Source: Falsihalocynthiibacter arcticus (GTDB lineage Bacteria; Pseudomonadota; Alphaproteobacteria; Rhodobacterales; Rhodobacteraceae). Taken from it: a stretch of DNA of 64,000 bases. Location: contig NZ_CP014327.1 in assembly GCF_000812665.2 (NCBI RefSeq), positions 558,001 to 622,000 of the forward strand, given 5' to 3'. The notes under the pieces were generated by a model. It was not told the DNA's origin and did no database searches. It was given only the letters and a program-made list of their open reading frames with translations. Positions 18,046 to 27,186 of this stretch are shown here, one piece after another. Each line of letters begins with the position of its first letter. The stretch's first letter is position 1. The position numbers and the translations under genes are program-made.

Positions 18046-18987
18046 ATGAGCGCACCTGCAACGCTTGCAATAACAAGAGAATTCGCAGAAATTGAGGAAA
18101 ACAATACGGGCAGCGTCATGCAATATTCTAACCTTCGGGAATTCCTACAAAATAGTGGCGATGCTTTAACCAAAGGGCCGATCGCAATTCTTCTTATGGA
18201 AGACCTTGTGGAAGTCGATACGACGATTCGCCATCACCTTGCCCTTGGCTTTAAGTCGGTTTTGGTTTTCGCGCCTCGCGGACTAGAACTTCCCGTCGAG
18301 TTCAAAGAAAAAGTCCATTGCATCACCGCCGATTTGTTCGAAAAAAGCGCAACCCAATCAATTGTGAATAGCGTCAATGACGCGGCCATCGGGCAATGGA
18401 TTTACTACTGCTATAACGCTGAGTACCTCTTTTTTCCCTTTTCAGAAAACCGCACGATTGGCGAAATGCTCGCCTATCACACAGAAGAGCGGCGCGATTC
18501 CATGCTGACCTATGTTGTCGATTTATACGCCCTTGATTTGGAAAAATTCCCCAATGCGGTCACCCTCGAAGGGGCGCATATCGATAAATCGGGCTATTAC
18601 GCCCTCGCCCGTGCGGACGCCGCAAGACACAACCACCCCAAAGAACGCCAACTCGATTTCTTTGGCGGCCTTAGGTGGCGGTTCGAAGAGCACATCCCCG
18701 TGAAAAACCGCAAAATCGACCGGATCTCGATTTTTCGGGCAAAAGCAGGGCTCAAACTGCGCGAGGATCACACCTTCTCTGACGAGGAATACAACACCTA
18801 TGCTTGCCCATGGCATCACAATCTTACGGCGGCTGTTTGCAGTTTTCGGGTCGCGAAGGCGTTGAAACTCAACCCTGGCTCATCAATCGAGATTGACACC
18901 TTTAAATGGCACAATTCCATACCCTTTAAATGGCATGGCCAACAACTTATGGATCTTGGCTTGATGGAACCCGGTCAGTGGTTCTAG
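18046..18987 (+). CDS. Putative glycosyltransferase-like protein
   Basis: 313-residue cytosolic protein without signal peptide or membrane segments. GPIAILLMEDLVEVDTTIRH resembles the start of family-2-type (Glyco_tranf_2_4-like) glycosyltransferases. WIYYCYNAEYLFFPF occupies the place of the usual DADEF element, and MLTYVVDLYALD follows. The likeness is partial, and the usual DxD residues are not clearly conserved. Start uncertain: an internal ATG at 18118 (MQYSNLREFL) is an alternative, and neither start has a strong ribosome binding site. Convergent with irr six bases away. Confidence 0.5.
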   Translation: MSAPATLAITREFAEIEENNTGSVMQYSNLREFLQNSGDALTKGPIAILLMEDLVEVDTTIRHHLALGFKSVLVFAPRGLELPVEFKEKVHCITADLFEKSATQSIVNSVNDAAIGQWIYYCYNAEYLFFPFSENRTIGEMLAYHTEERRDSMLTYVVDLYALDLEKFPNAVTLEGAHIDKSGYYALARADAARHNHPKERQLDFFGGLRWRFEEHIPVKNRKIDRISIFRAKAGLKLREDHTFSDEEYNTYACPWHHNLTAAVCSFRVAKALKLNPGSSIEIDTFKWHNSIPFKWHGQQLMDLGLMEPGQWF

Positions 18988-18993
18988 CAACCG

Positions 18994-19431
18994 CTATTTT
19001 CTGCGCAACCGAATAACCACATCAACTTTGGAGATTTCGGCCCCCGCTGGCGCATCGGGAATCTGCGCCAAAACCAGTTGCTCTTTTGGGGCATCCGTCA
19101 AAATTGCTTCATCTTCCCAGAAAAAATGCGGGTGATCGCTCATGTTGGTGTCAAAATAGCTTTTTGAACCATCCACGATGATTTCGCGTAACAGCCCCGC
19201 TTCGCAAAACGCTTTCAGCGTATTATAAACCGTCGCAAGAGACACTTTTTCGCCCGCCTCACTCGCGGATTCATACAGGCTCTCTGCGGTTACATGGCGA
19301 TCATTGCCGTCGCCGACCAACAGTTCCGCCAAGGACAGGCGCTGGCGCGTTGGACGCAAGCCAGCACAGGACAGCCACAAAGAACTAATCTCTTTTGAGT
19401 CTGGTGTAAGAAGAGGTGCCGCGGTTTCCAT
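18994..19431 (-). CDS. irr: Iron response regulator Irr (Fur family)
   Basis: Fur-superfamily repressor that, in alphaproteobacteria, responds to haem rather than free iron and controls haem and iron genes. The winged helix covers LRPTRQRLSLAELL to KVSLATVYNTLKAFCEAGLL. The His-rich sensor stretch is MSDHPHFFWEDE in place of the Cys-rich zinc sites of Fur. The 145 residues fit Irr. It is divergent from fabA, the standard Rhodobacteraceae layout. hemP at 33.8 kb is a plausible member of the same iron network. Confidence 0.88.
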   Translation of the reverse strand: METAAPLLTPDSKEISSLWLSCAGLRPTRQRLSLAELLVGDGNDRHVTAESLYESASEAGEKVSLATVYNTLKAFCEAGLLREIIVDGSKSYFDTNMSDHPHFFWEDEAILTDAPKEQLVLAQIPDAPAGAEISKVDVVIRLRRK

Positions 19432-19516
19432 AGGTGCCTTTGACTAAGTTCCCCACCATATAAGGGGTTTTTACAGCATTTTTCAAACAGGTTTTTTTTA
19501 CGCGGACATAAACACG

Positions 19517-19600
19517 TATATTGTGCGAACCCTTGCCAGCCTAAGTAGCGGGATGGTAAAGAGGAAGTGTACAATTGGCACACAATATATGGGGGCAAGG
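19517..19600 (+). promoter_or_regulatory. fabA upstream inverted repeats
   Basis: Two interleaved inverted repeats precede fabA. TATATTGTG (19517-19525) pairs with CACAATATA (19581-19589), and CCTTGCC (19531-19537) with GGCAAGG (19594-19600). The last arm is the probable fabA Shine-Dalgarno region, and TATATT could serve as a -10 element. They may be an operator pair and/or an SD-masking structure. This is inference from symmetry only. Confidence 0.35.
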
Positions 19601-19604
19601 CCGA

Positions 19605-20117
19605 ATGGCTAATTTTCCGAGCAGCTTCGACAAAGAAGATCTTATAAAATGCGCACAGGGCGAGCTTTTTGGCCCCGGTAACGCACAATTACCAATGCCG
19701 CCAATGTTGATGATGGATCGCATCACAGACATCAGCGCGGACGGCGGGCTTCACGGCAAAGGCCATGTGGTTGCCGAATTCGACATCACACCCGACCTCT
19801 GGTTCTTTGAGTGCCACTTCCCCGGCAACCCGATTATGCCCGGATGCCTCGGCCTTGATGGCCTTTGGCAGCTCACAGGCTTCAACCTCGGTTGGCGTGG
19901 AATGACAGGCCAAGGCATGGCGCTTGGCGTCGGTGAAGTGAAATTGACGGGCAAAGTGACCCCCACCCGCAAATTGCTCACATATAAAGTTGATTTTACC
20001 AAGGTTATCGACCGCGCTAAGATCAAAGTTGCCTTGGCTGACGGCGTTCTCTTTGCCGATGGCGAACAAGTTTACGAAGTTAAAAACATGAAGGTTGGTT
20101 TGGCTCCGGCCGAATAA
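19605..20117 (+). CDS. fabA: 3-hydroxydecanoyl-ACP dehydratase FabA
   Basis: Bifunctional dehydratase/isomerase producing cis-3-decenoyl-ACP, the branch to unsaturated fatty acids. The hot-dog active site is FFECHFPGNPIMPGCLGLD, with His71 and Asp85. The 170 residues equal the E. coli enzyme. A TTG at 19575 would add ten residues, but the ATG at 19605 with GGCAAGG upstream gives the family N-terminus. First gene of fabA-fabB-fabI. Confidence 0.96.
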   Translation: MANFPSSFDKEDLIKCAQGELFGPGNAQLPMPPMLMMDRITDISADGGLHGKGHVVAEFDITPDLWFFECHFPGNPIMPGCLGLDGLWQLTGFNLGWRGMTGQGMALGVGEVKLTGKVTPTRKLLTYKVDFTKVIDRAKIKVALADGVLFADGEQVYEVKNMKVGLAPAE

Positions 20118-20150
20118 GCTTAACAAACCGAACCTTACGAAAGGACACCC

Positions 20151-21380
20151 ATGCGTAGAGTCGTTGTCACAGGGATGGGCATTATTTCCCCCATCGGAAA
20201 TTCTGTTGCTGAAGTTGAAGCCTCCCTTCGGGCGGGCAAATCGGGTATTATTCGCGAAGAAACCTATGCCGAAAATGGCTTTCGCAGCCAAGTTGCTGGT
20301 ATTCCGCAAATTGACCTCGCTGAATCCATCGACAAACGCCAGTTGCGGTTTATGGGACCGGGTGCGGCCTATAACTACCTCGCGATGGAACAAGCAATCG
20401 CCGACGCGGGCCTAGAGCCAACCGACGTTTCTAACGAGCGCACAGGCCTTGTTATGGGCTCTGGCGGTCCGTCCACGTCAAACTTCTTCTCGGCCTTCAC
20501 GACCGTCAAAGAAAAAGGCGCGCCCAAACGTATGGGGCCCTTCATGGTCACCCGCTGCATGAGTTCGACCAACTCTGCCTGCCTTGCGACTCCGTTTAAA
20601 ATCAAGGGCGTGAACTACTCCATTACGTCCGCCTGCTCCACATCTGCGCATTGTATCGGCAACGGCGTTGAGCAAATCCAACTTGGCAAACAAGACATCG
20701 TCTTTGCAGGTGGTGGCGAAGAGGTCGACTGGACTTTGAGCTGTCTGTTTGACGCGATGGGCGCCATGTCGAGCAAATATAACGACACGCCGACAACCGC
20801 GAGTCGTCCCTTCGACGCAACCCGCGACGGTTTTGTCATCGGCGGCGGCGGTGGTGTTGTTGTCCTCGAGGAGCTTGAGCACGCCAAAGCCCGCGGCGCG
20901 AAAATCTACGCAGAAGTCACAGGTTATGGCGCAACATCCGACGGCCACGACATGGTGGCTCCGTCTGGTGAAGGCGGCGAACGTTCAATGAAACTGGCGC
21001 TCGGCACCCTCGAGAAGGGCCGCTCCGTGGATTACATCAACGCGCACGGCACCTCCACACCAGCGGGCGACGTGACCGAAGTAAACGCGGTGCGCCGCGT
21101 ATTTGGCGAGGGTTCCACCCCACCAATGGCCTCAACCAAATCACTCACCGGTCACTCACTCGGCGCAACCGGCGTGCATGAGGCAATCTACTCGCTCATC
21201 ATGCAACAAAAGGGTTTCATCGCGGCTTCGGCAAACATCACCGAACTTGATCCCGCAATCAACGAGGGCGAAATCGTCCAAACTCTGCGCGAGAACGTCG
21301 AAATTGATACCTTCCTTTCCAACAGCTTTGGATTTGGGGGCACAAACGCCACCCTCGTCATGAGCAAATACCACGGGTAA
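20151..21380 (+). CDS. fabB: 3-oxoacyl-ACP synthase I FabB
   Basis: Condensing enzyme elongating the unsaturated intermediates made by FabA. The catalytic Cys162 is in [14 protein letters not shown], and the two histidines are in [13 protein letters not shown] and [11 protein letters not shown]. The glycine-rich end [13 protein letters not shown] is standard. The 409 residues are normal, and GAAAGGA precedes the start. It follows fabA by 33 bases and is followed by fabI after seven. Confidence 0.97.
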   Translation: MRRVVVTGMGIISPIGNSVAEVEASLRAGKSGIIREETYAENGFRSQVAGIPQIDLAESIDKRQLRFMGPGAAYNYLAMEQAIADAGLEPTDVSNERTGLVMGSGGPSTSNFFSAFTTVKEKGAPKRMGPFMVTRCMSSTNSACLATPFKIKGVNYSITSACSTSAHCIGNGVEQIQLGKQDIVFAGGGEEVDWTLSCLFDAMGAMSSKYNDTPTTASRPFDATRDGFVIGGGGGVVVLEELEHAKARGAKIYAEVTGYGATSDGHDMVAPSGEGGERSMKLALGTLEKGRSVDYINAHGTSTPAGDVTEVNAVRRVFGEGSTPPMASTKSLTGHSLGATGVHEAIYSLIMQQKGFIAASANITELDPAINEGEIVQTLRENVEIDTFLSNSFGFGGTNATLVMSKYHG

Positions 21381-21387
21381 TTGCCAC

Positions 21388-22176
21388 ATGGCGAATTTGA
21401 TGAACGGAAAACGTGGCCTCGTCATGGGGGTCGCCAACGAACGGTCGATTGCTTGGGGCATTGCAAAAGCTTTGTCCGAAGAAGGTGCGGAACTGGCTTT
21501 CACCTATCAAGGTGAAGCTTTCGGCAAGCGGGTACTTCCCCTCGCCCAAACCCTCGGCAGCGACTTCATGGTGGATGTTGATGTAACCGACGATGCCTCG
21601 CTTGATAGCGCCTTTGCCGAACTCGAAGCAAAATGGGGCAAGATCGATTTCATCGTCCACGCCATCGCCTTCTCGGATAAAAACGAGCTGACGGGACGTT
21701 TCGTAAATACCAGCCGCGAGAACTTCAAAAAGACTCTCGACATCAGCTGTTATTCCCTCATCGAAGTGGCCCGTCGCGCCGCTCCTTTGATGACGGACGG
21801 CGGCACGATCCTGACCCTGACCTACCAAGGCTCAAACCGCGTCACGCCGTTCTACAATGTCATGGGTGTCGCGAAAGCCGCGCTCGAAGCAGCAGTGCGG
21901 TATTTAGCCAACGACCTTGGCCCCGACGGAATTCGCGTCAACGCGATTTCACCCGGTCCAATGAAAACGCTCGCGGGTGCCGCCATTGGCGGCGCGCGCG
22001 CGACCTTCCGTCAAACCGAAGCCAACGCCCCAATGCGCGCGAATGCAACTTTGGAGTCCATCGGCGCGACGGCGGTCTATCTGGCATCTGATGGGGGCGC
22101 CTGCACAACGGGCGAAATCATTCGGGTCGATGGTGGCTACCATGTGCTCGGCATGCCGCAGCCAGATAATCTTTAA
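21388..22176 (+). CDS. fabI: Enoyl-ACP reductase FabI
   Basis: NADH-dependent reductase for the last step of each elongation cycle, an SDR fold. The N-terminal cofactor site is LVMGVANERSIAWGIAKAL. The catalytic pair is Tyr156 and Lys163 (FYNVMGVAKAAL), and RVNAISPGPMKTLA is the substrate-loop region. The 262 residues are typical. Last gene of the operon, followed by a strong terminator. Co-localisation of fabI with fabAB is common in Rhodobacteraceae. Confidence 0.96.
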   Translation: MANLMNGKRGLVMGVANERSIAWGIAKALSEEGAELAFTYQGEAFGKRVLPLAQTLGSDFMVDVDVTDDASLDSAFAELEAKWGKIDFIVHAIAFSDKNELTGRFVNTSRENFKKTLDISCYSLIEVARRAAPLMTDGGTILTLTYQGSNRVTPFYNVMGVAKAALEAAVRYLANDLGPDGIRVNAISPGPMKTLAGAAIGGARATFRQTEANAPMRANATLESIGATAVYLASDGGACTTGEIIRVDGGYHVLGMPQPDNL

Positions 22177-22224
22177 AAAGTTTAAAAAAGCACCCCTTTG
22201 AGTGTTTAAAAACTTTAAAAAATT

Positions 22225-22254
22225 GCGCCGCTGAGATCCTCAGCGGCGCTTTTT
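22225..22254. terminator. Bidirectional terminator between fabI and FKBP gene
   Basis: Perfect 11-base stem GCGCCGCTGAG / CTCAGCGGCGC with loop ATC. It is followed by TTTTT on + (for fabI) and by AATTTTTT on the minus strand (for the FKBP gene, whose stop is at 22257). A second AT-rich dyad with AAGTTTAAA arms lies just upstream (22180-22220). Confidence 0.9.
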
Positions 22255-22256
22255 GT

Positions 22257-22685
22257 TTACGCAATCGAAACCAGTTCAATCGCGAAGGTAAGGTCCTTAC
22301 CGGCCAGTGGATGGTTCGCATCCAAAACCACAGAATCGTCACCAACTTCTGCAATCGTCACCATGACAATCCCGCCTTCAGGCGTTTGCATTTGCAATGC
22401 CGTTCCAATTTCCATCGGAACATCATCAGGGAATTGATCACGCGGCACAGGTTGGCGTGCGTTGTCTTGCAAGGGGCCATAAGCCTCTTCTGCAACAGCC
22501 TTAATTGTCTTTTTGTCGCCCACGTTCATACCGGGCAATTCTTTGTCGAGACCAACAATCACCTCGCCACTTCCGACCGTAAACTCAAGGGGACCGCGCC
22601 CCTCCGAAGTATCAAAAACACTCCCGTCGTCCAGCGTACCCGTGTAGTGAAGTGCGATTTTATCGCCCTTTTCAACTATTTTCAT
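22257..22685 (-). CDS. FKBP-type peptidyl-prolyl isomerase (SlyD-like)
   Basis: 142-residue cytoplasmic prolyl isomerase/chaperone. The FKBP strand with LHYTGTLDDGSVFDTS opens the domain, followed by PLEFTVGSGEVIVGLDKEL. An IF (insert-in-flap) segment of about 60 residues sits in the flap, and VLDANHPLAGKDLTFAIELV closes the fold, as in SlyD. The His/Cys-rich metal-binding tail of E. coli SlyD is absent. The ATG at 22685 has AAGGGCAAGAG in front; a TTG at 22700 is less likely. Confidence 0.88.
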   Translation of the reverse strand: MKIVEKGDKIALHYTGTLDDGSVFDTSEGRGPLEFTVGSGEVIVGLDKELPGMNVGDKKTIKAVAEEAYGPLQDNARQPVPRDQFPDDVPMEIGTALQMQTPEGGIVMVTIAEVGDDSVVLDANHPLAGKDLTFAIELVSIA

Positions 22686-22845
22686 CTCTTGCCCTTTCAA
22701 TATCCATCAGTGCGCGGCTCTAACCGCTATCTGAAAAACGGGCACTCTAGGGATTATGTGCCAACTGTAAACCCTCAGTCTTTTATGAAATTTCGCTTTC
22801 CGCGCCTAGGCCCCCGTGCCAAACTCCGGCAAAAGGGAGGGCACC

Positions 22846-23532
22846 ATGACCATCACAACTTGCATCTTTGACGCCTACGGAACACTTTTTGACGTGGCTG
22901 CCGCTGCGCGCGAGGCCGCAGCAGAGCCCGGTCGCGAAGACTTCGCCAAGCTTTGGCCCAGGGTCGCAAGCGATTGGCGTCTGAAACAGTTGCAATACAC
23001 ATGGTTGCGGGCGGTTGCCGATGCGCATGATGACTTTTGGGTGGTCACCCAGAACGGCCTAGATTGGGCCCTCGAAAACAGCGCCATTGACGATCCAGAC
23101 CTGCGCGAACGCCTCCTGCAACTCTACTGGGAGCTCTCGGCTTACCCTGAAGTCCCCAAGATGCTTGCCGCCCTCAAGACGGCGGGATTAAACACGGCCA
23201 TTCTCTCAAACGGGTCTCCCGAAATGCTTTCAGGGGCGGTAACTTCTGCGGGCCTAGCAGAGCTATTAGACGACAACCTATCGGTCGAATCCGTTGGCGT
23301 ATTTAAGCCCCATAAGTCGGTTTATGACCTTGTCGGGAAGCGGTTTGGTTGCGCGAATGAAGACGTTTTATTTGTGTCTTCAAACGGTTGGGACGCCGCT
23401 GCCGCGACTGGATATGGCTTTCAAACTGTTTGGGTGAACCGCGCAAACGAGCCAATGGACCGCCTTCCTTGGACGCCTAAAAACACTCTTTCCGACCTCA
23501 AAAACATCCCTGAATTGGCAAAATCGCTATGA
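22846..23532 (+). CDS. (S)-2-haloacid dehalogenase, HAD superfamily
   Basis: HAD hydrolase of the L-2-haloacid dehalogenase type, 228 residues. The nucleophile motif is FDAYGTLFDV with its first Asp. Motif II is LSNGSPEML, the lysine is in FKPHKSVYD, and the last motif is FVSSNGWDAAAATGYGF, all as in this subfamily. AAAGGGAGGGCACC before the ATG at 22846 supports that start over 22816. First of four tightly packed + genes; it overlaps the next gene by four bases. The natural substrate may not be a haloacid. Confidence 0.85.
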   Translation: MTITTCIFDAYGTLFDVAAAAREAAAEPGREDFAKLWPRVASDWRLKQLQYTWLRAVADAHDDFWVVTQNGLDWALENSAIDDPDLRERLLQLYWELSAYPEVPKMLAALKTAGLNTAILSNGSPEMLSGAVTSAGLAELLDDNLSVESVGVFKPHKSVYDLVGKRFGCANEDVLFVSSNGWDAAAATGYGFQTVWVNRANEPMDRLPWTPKNTLSDLKNIPELAKSL

Positions 23533-24353
23533 ATCACACCTACAAAAGCGTTGATGGCCTCACGCTAAATTATATGGACCAAGGTACTGGTCTTCCCGTC
23601 ATCTGCCTGCCTGGCCTGACAAGAAATGCACAAGATTTCGACTATCTGGTTCCGCATTTCCCGAACATTCGCATCATTCGCCCTGACTATCGTGGTCGGG
23701 GGAAATCTGATTGGGCCGATCCGGCCACATACACGGTTCCCGTCGAGGCAGGGGATATTCTGGCCTTGATGGACCACCTTGATCTCGAGAAAGCAGCGCT
23801 TTTAGGGACCTCCAGAGGGGGCCTCATCGCAATGGGTCTTGCCCGTGCTGCCAAGAACCGCTTGCTTGGGGTTTGCCTGAACGACATCGGCCCCGTGATT
23901 GAACAGACAGGCCTAGAGGATATCTCTGCGTATTTGGGGCGACCTCCAACACAGAAGAATTACGACGCCGCAGCCACGGCAAAAGCAGGTTTTCTAACGG
24001 GGTTTCGCAATGTTCCGATGACGCGGTGGCTTGAGGAAGTGCGGAACCAATATGAACAAACGGACGACGGCCTTTCGCTTCGATATGATCCCCGATTGAG
24101 GGAAACGGTTCTTGCCACCTTTGCGGCCCAAGCCCCTGATCTGTGGCCCTATTTCGACGCGCTAGACGGGCTTCCCACAGCTTTACTGCGCGGCGAAACT
24201 TCCGACTTACTGTCGCGCGAAACCGCTAATGAAATGTCAAAACGGCGCCCCGATATGCTGTTCACACAGGTCGCAGATCGAGGTCATATTCCATTCCTAG
24301 ATGAGCCTGAGAGCTTGGAATTGATCCGTTCGTGGTTGGGAAAAATGCAGTGA
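23529..24353 (+). CDS. Alpha/beta hydrolase
   Basis: 274-residue serine hydrolase. The oxyanion region is VICLPGLTRNAQDFDYL, the nucleophile elbow is LLGTSRGGLIAMG with Ser95, and the His lies in VADRGHIPFLDEP. The substrate is not evident. The start overlaps the dehalogenase stop (ATGA), and the end overlaps the next gene (GTGA), so the three are translationally coupled. Confidence 0.85.
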   Translation: MNHTYKSVDGLTLNYMDQGTGLPVICLPGLTRNAQDFDYLVPHFPNIRIIRPDYRGRGKSDWADPATYTVPVEAGDILALMDHLDLEKAALLGTSRGGLIAMGLARAAKNRLLGVCLNDIGPVIEQTGLEDISAYLGRPPTQKNYDAAATAKAGFLTGFRNVPMTRWLEEVRNQYEQTDDGLSLRYDPRLRETVLATFAAQAPDLWPYFDALDGLPTALLRGETSDLLSRETANEMSKRRPDMLFTQVADRGHIPFLDEPESLELIRSWLGKMQ

Positions 24354-25321
24354 ACTTTGACCGAATCCAAGCCGCCGCAATCCGTCTAAACGGGCGCGCG
24401 CGCCTCACTCCGCTCCTATCTTCGCCCTTTCTGGATAAGATCGCTGGACGACAGGTTTGGGTGAAAGCAGAATGTCTCCAGCACACGGGTTCTTTTAAAT
24501 TCCGAGGTGGCTGGGCAGCAGTTTCCGCCTTGAGTGACGAGGAGAAATCGCGCGGTATTTTGGCCTACTCTAGCGGCAACCATGCCCAAGGCGTCGCATA
24601 TGCTGCGCAAAAACATGGCGTTGCTGCGACTATTTTAATGCCTTCGGATGCGCCCGAAATCAAAATTCAAAACACACGGGCGTTAGGAGCCGAAGTCATA
24701 TTATATGACCGTTCCACCCAAGACCGCGACGCCCTAGGTGAGACGCTCAAACGCGAGAAAAACCTGTCGCTCATCAAGCCATTCGATGATCCCGAGGTTA
24801 TCGCAGGCCAAGGGACTGTCGGGCTTGAAATCGCACAACAGGCGCAGGTTGAGGGCATTCTGGAGGCTGATGTTTTGGTCTGTTGCGGCGGCGGTGGTTT
24901 GACTTCAGGTGTGGCCCTCGCCCTTGAAAGAACCGCACCTCATTTCACCGTTAGACCTGTGGAGCCAGAGGGGTTCGACGACGTGGCCCGCTCTTTGGAA
25001 ACTGGTGTGCATCAGACGAACAAAGCAGCGTCAGGCTCAATCTGCGACGCAATCTTAACTCCGTCTCCTGGTCAAATCACGTTTCCAATTCTCAAACGGC
25101 TTTGCGGGTCGGGCATTGTTGTTACCGAACTAGAAGTTTTACAGGCGATGGCACTAGCCTTTCAGCGCCTTCGTATTGTCATTGAACCAGGTGGCGCGGT
25201 ATCGCTTGCGGCGGCGCTTTTCCATGGAAACGAGCTTTCAGGCGCGCATGTCATTTGCGTCGCAACTGGCGGAAACACCGACCCCGCGACTTTCAAAGCT
25301 GCCCTCCAAACGCTAGATTGA
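24350..25321 (+). CDS. Threonine/serine dehydratase-like PLP enzyme
   Basis: Fold-type II PLP enzyme of the threonine dehydratase/serine racemase group. The PLP lysine is Lys50 in HTGSFKFRGG. SSGNHAQGVAYAA is the typical substrate loop and CCGGGGLTSGVALAL binds the phosphate. The 323 residues lack the C-terminal ACT domain of biosynthetic IlvA, so a catabolic role is likelier. The GTG at 24350 overlaps the hydrolase stop and is preferred over 24332. Confidence 0.85.
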   Translation: MNFDRIQAAAIRLNGRARLTPLLSSPFLDKIAGRQVWVKAECLQHTGSFKFRGGWAAVSALSDEEKSRGILAYSSGNHAQGVAYAAQKHGVAATILMPSDAPEIKIQNTRALGAEVILYDRSTQDRDALGETLKREKNLSLIKPFDDPEVIAGQGTVGLEIAQQAQVEGILEADVLVCCGGGGLTSGVALALERTAPHFTVRPVEPEGFDDVARSLETGVHQTNKAASGSICDAILTPSPGQITFPILKRLCGSGIVVTELEVLQAMALAFQRLRIVIEPGGAVSLAAALFHGNELSGAHVICVATGGNTDPATFKAALQTLD

Positions 25322-25341
25322 ACCTTCACGTTTTCAACAAA

Positions 25342-26163
25342 ATGGCATCAATCATGGCGAACCTATCGACTCCTCCCCGATCAACGCTTCATTCCGAATT
25401 CGGAAATCCCGATGGCTCGCCCGTCGTGTTCATCCATGGGCTGGGAATGGAGCGGAGCGTCTGGCTGGACGCCATAAACGCCTTAAACAGTCGACAGGAT
25501 TGCCGCATCATCACTTATGATCTGAGCGGGCATGGGGCAAGTGATGCCCCCAGTGGCCGTGGCTCCATGGGTGCGCTCATTCGCGACGCGGAGCAGCTCA
25601 TGGAGGGGCTAATGCTGCGCGATGCCGTGGTCGTTGGGGTTGGTTTGGGTGGTATGATTGCCCAAGGCTTGGCAGTCAAACGGCTAGACCTCGTGCGTGG
25701 CCTTGTCCTTCTAAACTCTGCCGCCAAACTCGGTACCAAAGCCCATTGGGATGCCCAGATTGTTCTCTTAAAACATGGAGGTATACCCAAAATCAGCCAG
25801 TCCCTGTGGGAAGGTTGGCTTAGCAAACAGGCTCGCACAACAACCACATATGCGTCGTGGCGGCACATGCTCGATTCCACTAGCCTTGCAGGCTACATCG
25901 CAGGAGTCGAAGCGCTTTCTGGTACCGATTTCTATACGCCGATATCCGGCTTAAGCCTGCCGACCCTCGGTATTTCCGCCTATAACGACTTACTTTTCCC
26001 GCCAGACCTCATGCGGGAAACGGTGGATATCATTAAGGGCTCAGAGTTCCAAATCATGCCACGTGCTGGGCACCTCGCTATGGTCGAAGCCCCTGAGGAT
26101 TTAGCTGCACGATTGGACACTTTCCTGATGCGCATCGGGCACCGCGTCACTGTTTTGAACTAG
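25342..26163 (+). CDS. Alpha/beta hydrolase, PcaD-like, nucleophile Ser replaced
   Basis: Resembles 3-oxoadipate enol-lactonase: VVFIHGLGMERSVWLD for the oxyanion loop, TYDLSGHGASDAP, and PRAGHLAMVEAPEDLA with the catalytic His. The nucleophile elbow reads VVGVGLGGMIAQG, so residue 101, expected to be Ser, is Gly (codon GGT at 25642-25644). As written it should lack normal hydrolase chemistry. The start could be the ATG at 25342 or 25354; no strong ribosome binding site is seen. Last gene of the cluster. The 167-base gap to 26331 holds nothing recognisable. Confidence 0.78.
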   Translation: MASIMANLSTPPRSTLHSEFGNPDGSPVVFIHGLGMERSVWLDAINALNSRQDCRIITYDLSGHGASDAPSGRGSMGALIRDAEQLMEGLMLRDAVVVGVGLGGMIAQGLAVKRLDLVRGLVLLNSAAKLGTKAHWDAQIVLLKHGGIPKISQSLWEGWLSKQARTTTTYASWRHMLDSTSLAGYIAGVEALSGTDFYTPISGLSLPTLGISAYNDLLFPPDLMRETVDIIKGSEFQIMPRAGHLAMVEAPEDLAARLDTFLMRIGHRVTVLN

Positions 26164-26330
26164 GGTCATACTAAGTCCGCCCATGTAAAACCACTATTTT
26201 GCGCGTAACCGGCTGTAGAAAGATGTGTCTATAACCAAGCGTCCACCTTTCATTTTCATCCCGTCAACCCTCGTGATTGATGGGGTGGGTATTTTTGGAG
26301 TTGCCCTAAACTCTCTGAATAAACGCCTAA

Positions 26331-27182
26331 CTAGGGTTTGCGCTGAAAGGCAATCATTGTGAGGGCAAGCAGAGAAGATCCCAGCATGAGCAGCAACGAA
26401 ACCGCGTTTAGGACGGGCGTAGACCCCTCCCTGAGGCGGTCAAACATGGTGATGGTCAATGGCGAGTCCGAGCCGACGAGCATCAGAGTCGTGTTGAAGT
26501 TTTCAAAACTCATCAAGGATGCAACGAGGAGCGCTCCCAAGATTGCGGGGCGCAAATAAGGCAAAGTAATCGTTCTGACCGCTGTCATCCGTGCAGCGCC
26601 GAGACTAAGTGCTGCCTCCTCAAGGCTGTGGTCAAACTTCTTGAGTCGCGCCGAAATGACAAGCGTCGCGATCGTTGTAATAAAGGAAAACTGGCCGAGG
26701 ATCACCAAAGCAAGACCAGGCCGCAACGCCTCAATGTCCATACCCAAGTTGTCTTCAATTCCGTTCGCCAAAGTTGATGAAAACACCAGAATCGAGATAC
26801 CCAAGACAATCCCGGGTATCACCAGTGGTAAAAGCATCAAGATATAGAGAGCGCTTTTGAAGCGAAACTCATAGCGGTTAAAAAGGAACGCATTACACGT
26901 GCCAACGAAAACCGACAAAACCGAAACGCAAACCGCGACAAAGGCGGACGTGCCGATGGACGTCAGGATACTGCTTTCATAAAAAACGCCACGGTTGGGC
27001 AATTCAGTTCCGAAGAACCAGTCCAACGTGAACCCCTTCCACGGCAACGACGGAAACAAGCTGTCGTTGAAGGCAAAAACGGATACGACCACAAGCGGCA
27101 GCGAAAGATAGATGAAGAACAACGCAACATAAGCGCCATAGGTGATCGAAAATGCGCGGGATTGTTTGATTGTTGGTATCAT
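26331..27182 (-). CDS. ABC transporter permease, polyamine type (PotC/PotI-like)
   Basis: 283-residue inner-membrane permease with about six hydrophobic segments. The EAA loop is EEAALSLGAARMTAVRTITLP. MSFENFNTTLMLVGSDSPLTI is characteristic of the second permease of spermidine/putrescine systems. Last gene of the SBP-ATPase-permease-permease operon transcribed from 30267 to 26331, separated by four bases from the other permease. Confidence 0.88.
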   Translation of the reverse strand: MIPTIKQSRAFSITYGAYVALFFIYLSLPLVVVSVFAFNDSLFPSLPWKGFTLDWFFGTELPNRGVFYESSILTSIGTSAFVAVCVSVLSVFVGTCNAFLFNRYEFRFKSALYILMLLPLVIPGIVLGISILVFSSTLANGIEDNLGMDIEALRPGLALVILGQFSFITTIATLVISARLKKFDHSLEEAALSLGAARMTAVRTITLPYLRPAILGALLVASLMSFENFNTTLMLVGSDSPLTITMFDRLREGSTPVLNAVSLLLMLGSSLLALTMIAFQRKP

Positions 27183-27186
27183 GCGC

